Shown: in pieces, positions 53,139 through 64,000 of the stretch
Position numbering within the stretch: position 1 is the stretch's first letter
Layout of the letters: the number at the start of each line of letters is the position of its first letter
NCBI RefSeq assembly: GCF_013343005.1
Contig: NZ_CP054491.1
Coordinates: forward strand, 372,001-436,000
Direction of reading: 5' to 3'
Length of the DNA stretch: 64,000 bases
Source of the DNA: Candidatus Reidiella endopervernicosa
GTDB lineage: Bacteria; Pseudomonadota; Gammaproteobacteria; GCF-013343005
Made by a program: the position numbers and the translations under genes
Notes under the pieces: model-generated
Seen by the model: only the letters and a program-made list of their open reading frames with translations
The model's database searches: none
What the model was told of the DNA's origin: nothing

Positions 53139-53421
53139 CGGGGAGTCGCTATTTTTGCGGAAGCATGTTTTGGGCATCCAAGCCCAAGCAAACAGCAAAA
53201 ACTTAACGCGACCATTTATGCCTACGGCGCCCCGACCGTCCTGCGTACGTTGCGTAATCACCTCTTCGCGGCTCTACACAACTCCCCAGTGACTCTACGC
53301 CGACATAAAGCCGCTGCTGCATCTTCTTCATCGTCCGCTCGCGCTCTCAACTACGAATATGCAGACGGCGTCGACTATCGCGGACTAACCGCCTTCGCTT
53401 CGCTATCCATGGCGGTCAGCG
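53139..53421 (+). repeat. Dispersed ~282-bp element, copy 6 (subfamily A), in the def-lysM divergent region
   Basis: Runs CGGGGAGTCGC to GGCGGTCAGCG between def (start 53054) and the LysM gene (start 53485). It has GGAAGCATG where others have GAAAGTTTG, and one C is missing in CTCCCCAGT. It adds 283 bases to the divergent promoter region, so it could alter transcription of either gene. Confidence 0.9.
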
Positions 53422-53484
53422 GTGGATATCGGCTAGAATCGCCGAATCGCCACAATAACGTATCTAGGATTGATAGGGATAACT

Positions 53485-54501
53485 ATGCGAATCATCAAGC
53501 TGTTTACTCTGCTGTTTTTACTGGTAGGTGCTGTTAACGCCGCTGATGAAGTTAAGCTAAGAGCCGACCACCCCGACCGCTACGTGGTCGTTAAAGGCGA
53601 CACTCTCTGGGACATCTCCGAACGCTTTCTGATGAGCCCATGGCTCTGGCCCGAGGTATGGCAGGCCAATCCCCAGATCGAAAACCCCCATTTGATCTAC
53701 CCCGGCGATGTCATCACCCTGATCTATGTTCAGGGAAAACCGAAGCTGGTGATCGAACGCAAGATTCCAACCGTCAAACTCTCACCGCAGATTCGCGCAC
53801 AGCGTATCGAGCAGCCGATCCCGCTGATACCCATCGACACTATTCGCCAGTTCCTTAACGAGAACCGTGTTGTCGGTAAAAATGAGTTCGACAACGCGCC
53901 CTATGTGGTGGCCCACGATGAACTGCGACTCGCTACTGCCAGCGGTGACAAAATCTATGCTCGTGGTATCACTAGTGCCGATCAGAATTACTCAATTCTG
54001 CGCCTCGGCGACGCCTACACCGACCCTGACAGTAAAGAACTACTGGGTTACGAAGCAGTTCACGTCGGTAACGCAAAGATGCTCCGCAGCGGTGATCCAG
54101 CCACGTTCAAACTCTCTGGCACCAATCGTGAAGTCCAGACCGGCGACCATCTACTCCCGATACTGGAAACCCCCGTACTACACAACTATCTGCCCCACGC
54201 CCCCAAGACTCAGATTAAGGGCCGCATCATTTCGATCTTCGATGCCGTCTTCCAGGCGGGGCGCGACCAGGTGATCACCATCAATCTGGGTGAACGAGAT
54301 GGTATGGAAATCGGCCATGTACTTGCCATCGATCGTGCAGGCGATGAAATCGTTGACTCCGTCAAGGGCGGCACGGTACAGCTTCCTGACGAGCAGTCTG
54401 GACTACTGATGGTCTTCCGCACCTTTGAGAAGGTCAGCTATGCACTGATTCTAGAGTCGAGTCGTGCTATCCATATTCTTGATAGCGTAAGAACTCCATA
54501 A
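53485..54501 (+). CDS. LysM domain periplasmic protein
   Basis: A 338-residue protein with a signal peptide (MRIIKLFTLLFLLVGAVNA) and one LysM domain at about residue 35-85 (VVVKGDTLWDISERFLMSPWLWPEVWQANPQIENPHLIYPGDVITLIY). The remaining beta-rich part has QTGDHLLPILETP and a second repeat-like domain. It is the LysM protein usually found upstream of dprA. It binds peptidoglycan. The start at 53485 is preferred over 53470 for its better ATG and signal peptide. Confidence 0.92.
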   Translation: MRIIKLFTLLFLLVGAVNAADEVKLRADHPDRYVVVKGDTLWDISERFLMSPWLWPEVWQANPQIENPHLIYPGDVITLIYVQGKPKLVIERKIPTVKLSPQIRAQRIEQPIPLIPIDTIRQFLNENRVVGKNEFDNAPYVVAHDELRLATASGDKIYARGITSADQNYSILRLGDAYTDPDSKELLGYEAVHVGNAKMLRSGDPATFKLSGTNREVQTGDHLLPILETPVLHNYLPHAPKTQIKGRIISIFDAVFQAGRDQVITINLGERDGMEIGHVLAIDRAGDEIVDSVKGGTVQLPDEQSGLLMVFRTFEKVSYALILESSRAIHILDSVRTP

Positions 54502-55022
54502 CCAGATTCTCCGGGGCAAAGGATGGCCCCTGTTAAGTGTCAAACAGCGAATATCCCATTGAAGCAGTGAAGCCGTGGCTTCAGCTACTCCACACGCCCG
54601 GCATCGGGCCTCGCACCTACGCCAAGCTACTCAATCACTTTGATTCACCAGTGGCTGCAATCAATGCATCCACATCCATTCTGAAAGAACTGGGGCTTCG
54701 CGAGCAGAGCATCCGGCACCTGCAGCAGAACAATGAAGATCTTATTTGCGCCGATCTTGAGTGGCTTGAGGGCAGCGCGAACACAATCATCACGCTCAAC
54801 GACACCCGCTACCCCGTGCTGTTGCGTGAGATCGCCGACCCGCCACCGCTTCTTTTTGTCCACGGCGACCCAGACTTCCTCTCATCACTACAGATTGCGA
54901 TAGTAGGCAGTCGTAACCCGACAACCGGCGGCAGCGAGACGGCGCGTGACTTTGCCCGCCACCTGGCCGGCGCATCATTTACTATCACCAGCGGTCTGGC
55001 GCTCGGCATCGATGCCGCCAGC

Positions 55023-55305
55023 CCGGGGAGTCGCTATTTTGCGAAAGTTTGTTTTGGGCATCCAAGCCCAAGCAAACAGCAAAACTTCACGCGACCGTTT
55101 ATGCCTTCGGCGCCTCGACCGTCCTGCGTACGTTGCGTAATCACCTCTTCGCGGCTCTACACAACTCCCTCAGTGACTCTACGCCGACATAAAGCCGCTG
55201 CTGCATCTTCTTCGTCGTCCGCTCGCGCTCTCAACTACGAATATGCAGACGGCGTCGACTATCGGGGACTAACCGCCCTCACTTCGCTCTCCATGGCGGT
55301 CAGCG
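55023..55305 (+). repeat. Dispersed ~282-bp element, copy 7, in dprA
   Basis: Runs CCGGGGAGTCGC to GGCGGTCAGCG. It combines AATATGCAG (as in A) with the B-type right end, so it is intermediate. It lies between AGC and CAC codons of GIDAA-S-H, with no duplicated flank. Confidence 0.93.
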
Positions 55306-55516
55306 CACGAGGGCGCACTGCAGGGTGGTGGCCCCACCATTGCCGTAGCCGGTACCGGACTCGACCGCGTCTACCCCGCCCGACACCGTGACCTCGCCCA
55401 CCGCATTGCCGCACACGGCGCACTGGTCTCCGAGTTCCCACCCGGCACCGGCCCCCAACCCGGTCACTTTCCACGCCGCAATCGAATCATCAGTGGTCTC
55501 AGCCTCGGTACTTGTC

Positions 55517-55791
55517 CCGGGAGTCGCTATTTTGCGAAAGTTTGTTTGGGCATCCAAGCCAAGCAAACAGCAAAACTCACGCGACGTTATGCCTGCGGCG
55601 CCCGACCGTCCTGCGTTCGTTGCGTAATCACCTCTTCGCGGCTCTACACAACTCCCTCAGTGACTCTACGCCGACATAAAGCCGTGCTGCATGTTCTCCG
55701 TCGTTCGCTCGCGCTCTCAACTACGAATAGGCAGACGGCGTCGACTATCGGGGACTAACCGCCCTCACTTCGCTCTCCATGGCGGTCAGCG
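55517..55791 (+). repeat. Dispersed ~282-bp element, copy 8 (subfamily B), in dprA
   Basis: Runs CCGGGAGTCGC to GGCGGTCAGCG and is the shortest copy (275 bp). It has single-base losses at GTTTGTTTGGGC, AAGCCAAGC, ACTCACGCGACGTTATG and GCCGTGCTG. It carries AATAGGCAG and the B right end. It lies 211 bases from copy 7 in the same orientation. Confidence 0.92.
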
Positions 55792-56224
55792 ATTGAGGCG
55801 GCACAACGAAGCGGATCGCTGATTACCGCGCGGCTCGCCATGGAACAGGGACGCGAGGTCTTTGCCATTCCCGGCTCAATCCACAACCCACTTGCCCGCG
55901 GCTGCCACCGCCTGATTCGCGACGGCGCCAAGCTGGTGGAAACGGCCAACGATGTGCTCGAAGAACTTGGCTCACTGGCGACGGCACAGGCTCATGCCAC
56001 TCAAGATGCGACGACCGATAACGCGTTGGAATCCAACCTCGATCCAGACTATCAACGCCTGATAGAGGCGATCGGACACGACCCCGCCTCGGTCGACACC
56101 CTCATCGAGCGCAGCGGATTGACGGCCGATGTTGTTTCATCCATGCTGCTTATATTAGAGATGCGCGGTATCATTACCGCACTGCCCGGCGGCAGCTACA
56201 CCCGGACAAGCCACGAGAGCCACG

Positions 56225-56704
56225 ATGAAAGAGAACGTCCTTGACGCCCTGATGTACCTGTTCGAACAGTACTATCTGGACGACGACAGCAACCTCACCC
56301 CCGACCACGATTCGATCAAAGATCGGCTCAACGAGGCTGGTTTTCTTGAGGGCGAAATCGACAAGGCGATTCACTGGCTTGAGGAGCTTGCCGACAATCA
56401 GCACCTTATCGACACTATCGTTCCAGCCAACCGCTCATTCCGCATCTATACCGACCAGGAGGCCGCTCGCCTCAACAAAGAGTGTCGCGGATTTCTCATC
56501 TTTCTTGAGCAATCTGGCATCCTCACCCCACTCAGTCGCGAGCTGGTGATCGAGCGTTTTATGGCACTCAATACCGATGAGATCGACCTCGAACAGCTCA
56601 AGTGGGTTGTGCTGATGGTGCTCTTCACCCGCCCCGGCGAGGAGGAGGCCTACGCATGGATGGAAGACCTCGTATTTGACAACCCTACCGGGTATCTGCA
56701 CTAA
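56225..56704 (+). CDS. smg: Smg protein (DUF494)
   Basis: A 159-residue protein, MKENVLDALMYLFEQYYLDDDSNLTPDHDSIKDRLNEAGF, with IDKAIHWLEELAD and the C-terminal WVVLMVLFTRPGEEEAYAWMEDLVFD, matching DUF494/Smg. Its start overlaps the dprA end, as is usual in the dprA-smg-topA cluster. The function is unknown. Confidence 0.95.
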   Translation: MKENVLDALMYLFEQYYLDDDSNLTPDHDSIKDRLNEAGFLEGEIDKAIHWLEELADNQHLIDTIVPANRSFRIYTDQEAARLNKECRGFLIFLEQSGILTPLSRELVIERFMALNTDEIDLEQLKWVVLMVLFTRPGEEEAYAWMEDLVFDNPTGYLH

Positions 56705-56785
56705 TCTCCCTCCCATAGCCTTGACGTTTTATGCCGAACCGGCAGCGTCAACCATTGACCTAACGCAACGCAAGCCATTGATAAA

Positions 56786-59077
56786 ATGAGCAAAAACCTT
56801 GTAATTGTGGAGTCGCCCGCAAAGGCGAAGACCATCAAGAAATATCTGGGCAAGGACTTCGAGGTCCTCGCTTCATATGGTCACGTGCGTGATCTGGTAC
56901 CGAAAGAGGGTGCGGTCGATCCCGATAACGACTTCGCTATGAAGTATCAGGTGATCGACAAAAACGACAAACATGTGCAAGCGATCGCCAAGGCGTTTCG
57001 CAAGGCCGATGTACTCTATCTCGCAACTGACCCTGATCGCGAGGGTGAAGCGATCTCCTGGCATCTGCTAGAGATACTACGCGCCAAAAAGCTACTAAAA
57101 GAGAAACCGGTCTTCCGTGTTGTCTTCCACGAAATCACTAAACGCGCCGTCAATGATGCCGTCGCCAACCCTCGCGAACTGGCTCAATCACTGATTGATG
57201 CGCAGCAGGCGCGTCGCGCCCTCGACTACCTGGTCGGCTTCAACCTCTCACCACTACTGTGGAAAAAGATCCGTCGCGGTCTCTCCGCCGGACGAGTGCA
57301 GAGCCCCGCGCTACGCATGATCGTTGAACGCGAGGAGGAGATCGAGGCGTTCGAGGCGCGTGAGTACTGGACCATTGAGGCGGGCGCGAGTAAGGATAGT
57401 CAGCCGCTACAGGCCAAGCTCTCCTACTACAAGCTCTCCTACTATAAGGGTGAAAAGCTCGGACAGTTCACCATCAACAACGGTGAACTCGCCTCTGAGG
57501 CGGAGCGCACCCTGCTTGAGGCAGCAGGCGGCAAGCTCACCATCGACAAGGTGGAGAAGAAGCAGCGCCGTCGTAATCCGGCCGCCCCTTTCACCACTTC
57601 TACTCTGCAGCAGGAGGCGTCGCGTAAGCTCGGCTTTACCACACAGCGCACCATGCGTACCGCACAGCAACTCTATGAAGGTGTTGATATTGGTGGTGAG
57701 ACCGTTGGCCTGATCACCTACATGCGTACCGATTCGGTTAATCTCGCCCAGGAGGCGTTGGATGAGATTCGCAGTCTGATCGCAGAGCGTTACGGCGCAG
57801 AAAATGTGCCGAAGGAAGCGCGTGGCTACAAGACCAAATCGAAGAATGCTCAGGAGGCGCACGAGGCGGTACGCCCCACCTCGGTCAACCATCTCCCTGA
57901 CGAGATAGACCGCCCTACCGGCAGTACAACCTACAACCCGATCGAAGGTACCTCGTCGCAGATGATCCATGCCAGCGTCGACACGTGGAGTTGACTCGGA
58001 TGCCGGTGAAGGCAACACCTTCCGCGCCACCGGCTCCACCATCACCAAACCCGGCTTCATGACCCTCTATCAGGAGAGTAGGTGATGCCGGGCGACACCG
58101 CGATGAGAGTGCTACCGCCGATGAATGAGGTGAGACGTCCGAGCTGTCGATTAAGCCGGTCACAGCGTTCACGAGCACCACCACGTTACACCGAGGCGAG
58201 TCTGGTCAAGTCGCTTGAGGAGCACGGCATCGGCCGCCCCTCCACCTACGCCAGCATCATCTCCACCCTGCAGAACCGTGAATACGTAGAGATGGACAAA
58301 AAACGCTTCATCCCCACCGATGTCGGCCGGGTGGTAAAGCGTTTCCTTACTGAACACTTCACCCCCTACGTCGACTATGACTTCACCGCCAAGCTCGAGG
58401 ATGATCTCGATGCGATCTCACGTGGCGAGATGGAGTGGGTGCCGGTGCTGAGCAAGTTCTGGAAACCGTTCAAGGAACAGATCGACGATAAGGAGGTGAG
58501 CGTCAAACGTAGCGACGTTACCACCGAAGCGCTCGACGAGGAGTGCCCCAAGTGCAGCAAGCCTCTCAACATCCGCCTCGGACGTCGTGGCCGCTTTGTT
58601 GGCTGTAGCGGTTACCCGGAATGCGACTACACCCGTAATCTGGGCGATGACAACAGCAGCAACGAACCTGAAATTGTCGAGGGTCGTAGCTGCCCCGATT
58701 GTGACTCTCAGCTGGTTATCAAGCAGGGTCGTTACGGCAAATTCATCGGCTGCAGCAGCTACCCCGACTGCAAGTTCATCGAACCGCTGATCAAACCGGA
58801 AGATACCGGCGTAGAGTGCCCCAAATGCAAACAGGGGACGATCCTCAAGCGTCGTTCACGCCGTGGCAAGATCTTCTACTCCTGTGCCCGCTACCCCGAC
58901 TGCGACTACGCGATCTGGAACGAGCCACTCAACGAGCCGTGCCCCAAATGCGACTGGCCGATTGTTACCGTCAAGACCACCAAGCGTCGCGGTACCGAGA
59001 AGGTCTGCCCGCAGAGCGAGTGTGACTTCGCCGAACCCTATGAGGTTGAAGAGAACGAATCCTCCAGCGACAGCTAG
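56786..59077 (+). CDS. topA: DNA topoisomerase I (frameshifted in the middle)
   Basis: The N-terminal 400 residues have the Toprim domain (LVIVESPAKAKTIKKYLG, ATDPDREGEAISWHLLEIL) and active-site Tyr in LITYMRTDSVNLAQEAL. The C-terminal frame (from about 58180) has FSEASL-like YTEASLVKSLEEHGIGRPSTYASIISTLQNREYV and several zinc ribbons (CPKCSKPL, CPDCDSQL, CPKCKQGTI, CPKCDWPI). Between 57890 and 58180 the reading needs at least four base changes. Topoisomerase I is normally needed, so this block is more likely low-quality sequence than a dead gene. Confidence 0.93.
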
Positions 59078-59125
59078 ATTACAAACCACCATTTTTCACA
59101 AAGTTAAGAAACGGAAGTTATCAAC

Positions 59126-59635
59126 ATGAGCAAACCATTCGTAGCCATCCTGATGGGATCTGACTCCGACCTGCCCGCGCTGCAGGCCACCTTCAAGGCC
59201 CTGAAATCTTTTGATATTACCTATGAGGTGCGTATCCACTCGGCACACCGCACCCCAGAGGCAACCCACGACTATGTCACCGGTGCTGAAGCGCGCGGTT
59301 GTCAGGCCTTTATCTGTGCTGCAGGCCTTGCAGCGCACCTCGCCGGCGCTGTCTCCGCCATCACCGTACGCCCCGTTATCGGTGTACCGATGGACGGCGG
59401 CCCACTCAAGGGTCAGGACGCGCTGCTCTCCACCGTAATGATGCCCGGCGGTATCCCGGTTGCCACCGTTGCTATCGGAAGTGCTGGCGCCAAGAACGCC
59501 GCCTATCTGGCCGCACAAATCATGGCCGTCTCCGATAGCGATCTGGCACAGAAGCTGCGCGATGAGCGTGAAGCGAACAAGAAAAAGATTCTCGCCCGCA
59601 ATGACGAAGTGCAAAAGGAGCTTGGGCTAGCCTAA
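59126..59635 (+). CDS. purE: N5-carboxyaminoimidazole ribonucleotide mutase
   Basis: A 169-residue PurE with MGSDSDLPALQATFKAL, the catalytic SAHRTPEATHDYV and LAAHLAGAV and the conserved VIGVPMDGGPLKGQDALLS. It converts N5-CAIR to CAIR in purine synthesis. No purK follows. Confidence 0.95.
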   Translation: MSKPFVAILMGSDSDLPALQATFKALKSFDITYEVRIHSAHRTPEATHDYVTGAEARGCQAFICAAGLAAHLAGAVSAITVRPVIGVPMDGGPLKGQDALLSTVMMPGGIPVATVAIGSAGAKNAAYLAAQIMAVSDSDLAQKLRDEREANKKKILARNDEVQKELGLA

Positions 59636-59651
59636 GCAGCGGGCCTATCCC

Positions 59652-60212
59652 TTGGCCACACCCTTCCAGATCAGGCATGCCACCCACGCACTACGGCGTG
59701 GTGGCATCGTCGCCTATCCAACAGAGTCGGTCTTTGGCCTCGGCTGCAACCCCCTCAATGGAGCCGCTGTGCTGCGCCTGCTGGCGTTAAAGCAGCGCCC
59801 TATCGATAAGGGGTTGATTCTGATCGCCTCCGAATTAGTGCAGCTTGAACCCTTTCTACAACCACTAGCCAAACCGATGCTAAGGCGGATCAGTCAGCGT
59901 TGGCCCGGCCCGACTACCTGGCTACTTCCCGCTCGCTCAGAGGTACCTCAGTGGCTATGCGGTCATCACAACACACTCGCTGTACGGGTCACCGCCCACC
60001 CACTAGCCGCTGCACTCTGCGACAGCTTTGGAGGTGCGCTGGTCTCAACCAGCGCCAATCGTAGCAATCAACCACCAGCACGTAGCGCTCTGCGTGTAGA
60101 GCAATATTTCGACAATCGACTCGACTACACACTTCACGGTGAGTTAGGTGGGAACGCTCAGCCAACCGAGATCCGCGATGCCGCTAATGGGCGACTGATT
60201 CGTGCCGGCTAA
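59652..60212 (+). CDS. tsaC: Threonylcarbamoyl-AMP synthase TsaC
   Basis: A 186-residue YrdC-domain protein with AYPTESVFGLGCNP, the KxRxxxKGL motif in LKQRPIDKGLILIA, RWPGPTTWLLPA and ALVSTSANRSN. TsaC makes threonylcarbamoyl-AMP for t6A in tRNA. The start is TTG at 59652, chosen by family alignment (ATPFQIRHATHAL). It lies 16 bases after purE. Confidence 0.93.
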   Translation: MATPFQIRHATHALRRGGIVAYPTESVFGLGCNPLNGAAVLRLLALKQRPIDKGLILIASELVQLEPFLQPLAKPMLRRISQRWPGPTTWLLPARSEVPQWLCGHHNTLAVRVTAHPLAAALCDSFGGALVSTSANRSNQPPARSALRVEQYFDNRLDYTLHGELGGNAQPTEIRDAANGRLIRAG

Positions 60213-60295
60213 AACTCATCGATACATGCCGCCATCACGCGATTCTGTTAACGTCGCAACCTTCAGCCAACAACTAATAAGACAGGGATAACACC

Positions 60296-61699
60296 ATGGG
60301 TACAAAGAGCGTACTGGCCATCATCACACTCGGCGCGGCGGGCGCCGCTGTTGGACTCCCCTACTACAACGGCATGCAGGCCGAGCAACACTTCGATACC
60401 CTGCTGACACGCTACACCACACCTGGCGTTATCAAGCTCGACAGACTCGAGTATCAGCGCTCACTCTTCGATGCGAGTGCACGCTCCCAGATGACGCTTA
60501 ATCATCAGAAGGGCACCCTGATTCTCGAACTCAACCATAAGATCCAGCATGGTCCTACAATCGATTCCACCGACGCCTTTACCATTACCACTGAGGCGAC
60601 TATCCCCGCCGATCAGCAGTACGAGTTCAAACACTACTTTGGTGATCAAGCACCACTGAGCGTCATCAGCCGAATCGCCCATGATGGTAGCGAGGCAACC
60701 GAGATCCTCTCACCCGCCTTTAGCGGCAGCGCACTGGAACGCCCTTCGGTTGCGATCGAGTGGCAGGGAGTGAACGGCACCATCCATCAAGACCAACAGA
60801 TGAAGCAGACCAACGCCGATCTAAAGGCGCCAGGTCTCAAGGTCTCCGATAGCGAGGCGAGTATGGAGATGGGCGAGATCTCCATGCTCGCCAATCTGAA
60901 CCGTGTACGCGATATGGTCTGGATCGGCGAGAGTCGTATCGGCATGGATCATCTTAAATTCGACTTCACTGCACCCGACAAACCCGACTTCCGCCTCGAC
61001 AAGCTACGCATCGTCTCTAATCAGCAGGCTGAGAGCGAGAAGTTACACACCATCTCCGTCGCGTTCGATGCCGACAGCCTCACCGTCGATGACTATCAGC
61101 TCACCGCTCCCGGCTATGCGATCGAAATCAAACATCTCGATATTGACGCCTATGTGGAGCTGAATCGGAAAATCACCGAGATTCAGGCGATGGGCATCGA
61201 ACCAGAAGCCGCTGTACAGATGATGGGGCTGACCCTGATCGGCAATCTACCGACCCTACTGCGCAGCTCACCCGAGATCTCAATCACCCGTATGGGGGCG
61301 ACCACTCCCGAAGGGAGGGTTAACGGCAACCTGCGCATCGCCTACACCGGCGATGGCAATCTCCATCTCGATCAACCGATGGCACTACTGATGGATCTCG
61401 ACGGCGATGTTGAGTTCGACATGCCCAAGGCACTGGTGAAAAAAGCGATGCTCCAATCGAGCAAACAGCGTATCGCCACCGCCGCTGCCCAGCAGGGACA
61501 GGAGATCGCCGACGATGAACTTGAAGCGCTGGCGCTACAAGGGGTTGAGAGCCAGCTGATCCTGTTTGGTCAACAGCAGTGGATCGTTGAGCAGGGCGAC
61601 AGCTACCGCAGCCGCATCGAGTACCGCAAGGGTGCACTGACCATCAACGGTCAGGCAGCCGACATCCTCTCGATGCTGATGCAGCAACCCCAGCAATAG
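60296..61699 (+). CDS. YdgA/DUF945 family protein
   Basis: A 467-residue protein with an N-terminal signal or anchor (MGTKSVLAIITLGAAGAAVGLPYYNGMQAEQHF) and a long repeat-rich body matching DUF945: SLFDASARSQM near the start, MLANLNRVRDMVWIGESRIGMDHL in the middle, and GRVNGNLRIAYTGDGNL near the end. It acts in the cell envelope. The family function is unknown. Confidence 0.85.
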   Translation: MGTKSVLAIITLGAAGAAVGLPYYNGMQAEQHFDTLLTRYTTPGVIKLDRLEYQRSLFDASARSQMTLNHQKGTLILELNHKIQHGPTIDSTDAFTITTEATIPADQQYEFKHYFGDQAPLSVISRIAHDGSEATEILSPAFSGSALERPSVAIEWQGVNGTIHQDQQMKQTNADLKAPGLKVSDSEASMEMGEISMLANLNRVRDMVWIGESRIGMDHLKFDFTAPDKPDFRLDKLRIVSNQQAESEKLHTISVAFDADSLTVDDYQLTAPGYAIEIKHLDIDAYVELNRKITEIQAMGIEPEAAVQMMGLTLIGNLPTLLRSSPEISITRMGATTPEGRVNGNLRIAYTGDGNLHLDQPMALLMDLDGDVEFDMPKALVKKAMLQSSKQRIATAAAQQGQEIADDELEALALQGVESQLILFGQQQWIVEQGDSYRSRIEYRKGALTINGQAADILSMLMQQPQQ

Positions 61700-61702
61700 C
61701 CG

Positions 61703-62128
61703 ATGTTTACCCTCCATCCCCAACTCGATAACGACTGCTTTACTCTAGGTCGTTTTGAACTCTGCCGATTGCTGATGATGAACGATGCCAGCTATCCCTG
61801 GTTCATTCTGGTGCCGGAGAGGAGTGAGCTACGCGAGATCCACCATCTCGACGAGGGCGATCAGCAGCAGCTGATCTCTGAGTCTAGCGCCCTGGCCAGC
61901 GCTATTGAAACGGCCTTTGCGGCCGAAAAGATCAACGTCGCCGCACTCGGCAATCTGGTGCCACAACTGCACATACACCATATTGCCCGCTACGCCTCCG
62001 ATCCCAGCTGGCCAGCACCGGTATGGGGCAAACACCCGGCAAAGCCATACAACGATCGGCTGCGTGACGAACGGATTGAACAGCTACTTGATCAACTCCA
62101 ACGCCCCCTTTACCCCGTTGATTGCTAG
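61703..62128 (+). CDS. HIT domain protein
   Basis: A 141-residue HIT-superfamily nucleotide hydrolase with the His triad in VPQLHIHHIARY and WPAPVWG as in the HIT-like group near hemF. It acts on dinucleoside or nucleoside phosphates. It begins four bases after the DUF945 gene. Confidence 0.88.
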   Translation: MFTLHPQLDNDCFTLGRFELCRLLMMNDASYPWFILVPERSELREIHHLDEGDQQQLISESSALASAIETAFAAEKINVAALGNLVPQLHIHHIARYASDPSWPAPVWGKHPAKPYNDRLRDERIEQLLDQLQRPLYPVDC

Positions 62129-62235
62129 GGGAATAGAGGTAATTTTTCCGATAAAGCGCTAGAATTTGCCGCTTCTGGAATTTTCACCGCGACGATCGCG
62201 GTCCAAACCGATTTAGAGAGATCAGGAGCATACCC

Positions 62236-64000
<1,765 letters not shown>

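Larger units (their letters stand above)
54537..56244 (+). pseudogene. dprA: DNA processing protein DprA, interrupted twice by repeat copies 7 and 8
   Basis: Starts with GTG at 54537 (MSNSEYPIEAVKPWLQLLHTPGIG). The first part ends at GLALGIDAAS (55022), the middle (55306-55516) is [24 protein letters not shown] to [11 protein letters not shown], and the last part (55792-56244) starts IEAAQRSGSLITARLAMEQGREVFAIPGSI and has a C-terminal winged-helix-like part. Deleting copy 7 restores the Rossmann core GIDAASHEGAL exactly; at copy 8 two bases appear to be missing as well. DprA loads RecA on incoming DNA in transformation; the insertions should abolish it. Confidence 0.9.

Noticed and set aside
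54537-55391. dprA reading straight through copy 7 as one long ORF
   Set aside because: The open frame across the element is accidental. After 55305 it leaves the conserved DprA frame, and the element sequence is the same one found inside unrelated genes on the other strand.
55023-55791. Group I or group II self-splicing intron
   Set aside because: In the minus-strand genes the element is in antisense orientation relative to the host gene, where splicing would not work. No intron core or reverse transcriptase is seen.
55023-55791. CRISPR array from repeated units in dprA
   Set aside because: Units are far longer than CRISPR repeats and the 211-base spacing is part of dprA itself, not a spacer.

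Overview
The window looks like part of the chromosome of a sulfur-oxidising gammaproteobacterium. A Gly/Asn/Tyr-rich secreted protein resembling sulfur globule proteins (1412-1822), a tusA-dsrE2 pair for cytoplasmic sulfane-sulfur transfer (31225-32322) and a rhodanese (36493-36894) point to sulfur oxidation with stored sulfur. The gene order hemF / tsaC / purE / topA / smg / dprA / lysM // def-fmt-rsmB-DUF4390-ntrY-ntrX-trkA-trkH is the classic gammaproteobacterial arrangement. I cannot name the species from sequence alone.

Layout. 0-5 kb: Gre-like factor, lipoprotein, sulfur globule protein, DUF502, DUF4399, Spy-like protein and a di-haem peroxidase. 5-21.8 kb is an accessory, decaying stretch: sensor kinases, a 7TM-GGDEF protein, a glycosyltransferase-like gene and a broken copy of it, IS3 and IS30 remnants, an orphan RelE/HigB-type toxin, a second GGDEF protein. 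21.9-29.2 kb: metH, a GAF/HD-GYP protein, GNAT, transglutaminase-like protein, aminotransferase. 29.2-41.4 kb: palindromic repeat, small ORFs, TetR, tusA-dsrE2, a large sensor kinase with a periplasmic binding protein, rhodanese, NfeD/stomatin pair, ttcA, lpxL-like, GNAT, and two gene fragments joined at a repeat. 41.4-53.1 kb: an almost intact minus-strand block ending in the trkHA-ntrXY-rsmB-fmt-def cluster. 53.1-64 kb: plus-strand lysM-dprA-smg-topA-purE-tsaC and onward to hemF, then the edge of a permease gene.

The main discovery is a family of eight near-identical ~282 bp elements at 6820, 8464, 11204, 31994, 40830, 53139, 55023 and 55517. All eight lie in the same orientation. They start CCGGGGAGTCGC and end GGCGGTCAGCG, show no target-site duplication, carry a hairpin near each end and encode no credible protein. 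They interrupt a sensor kinase, a glycosyltransferase-like gene, a 7TM-GGDEF gene, dsrE2 and (twice) dprA. At three sites deleting the element rejoins the host gene in frame. At one copy the flanks come from two different genes, as expected from a deletion between direct copies. My preferred reading is a non-autonomous, single-strand-transposed (IS200/IS605-like) element; this is an inference.

Many other genes, including the essential topA, contain single-base frameshifts. Some of this is probably sequencing or assembly error, so calls of pseudogenes outside the repeat insertions are tentative. Long genes such as metH, trkH, trkA, ntrY and rsmB are intact.
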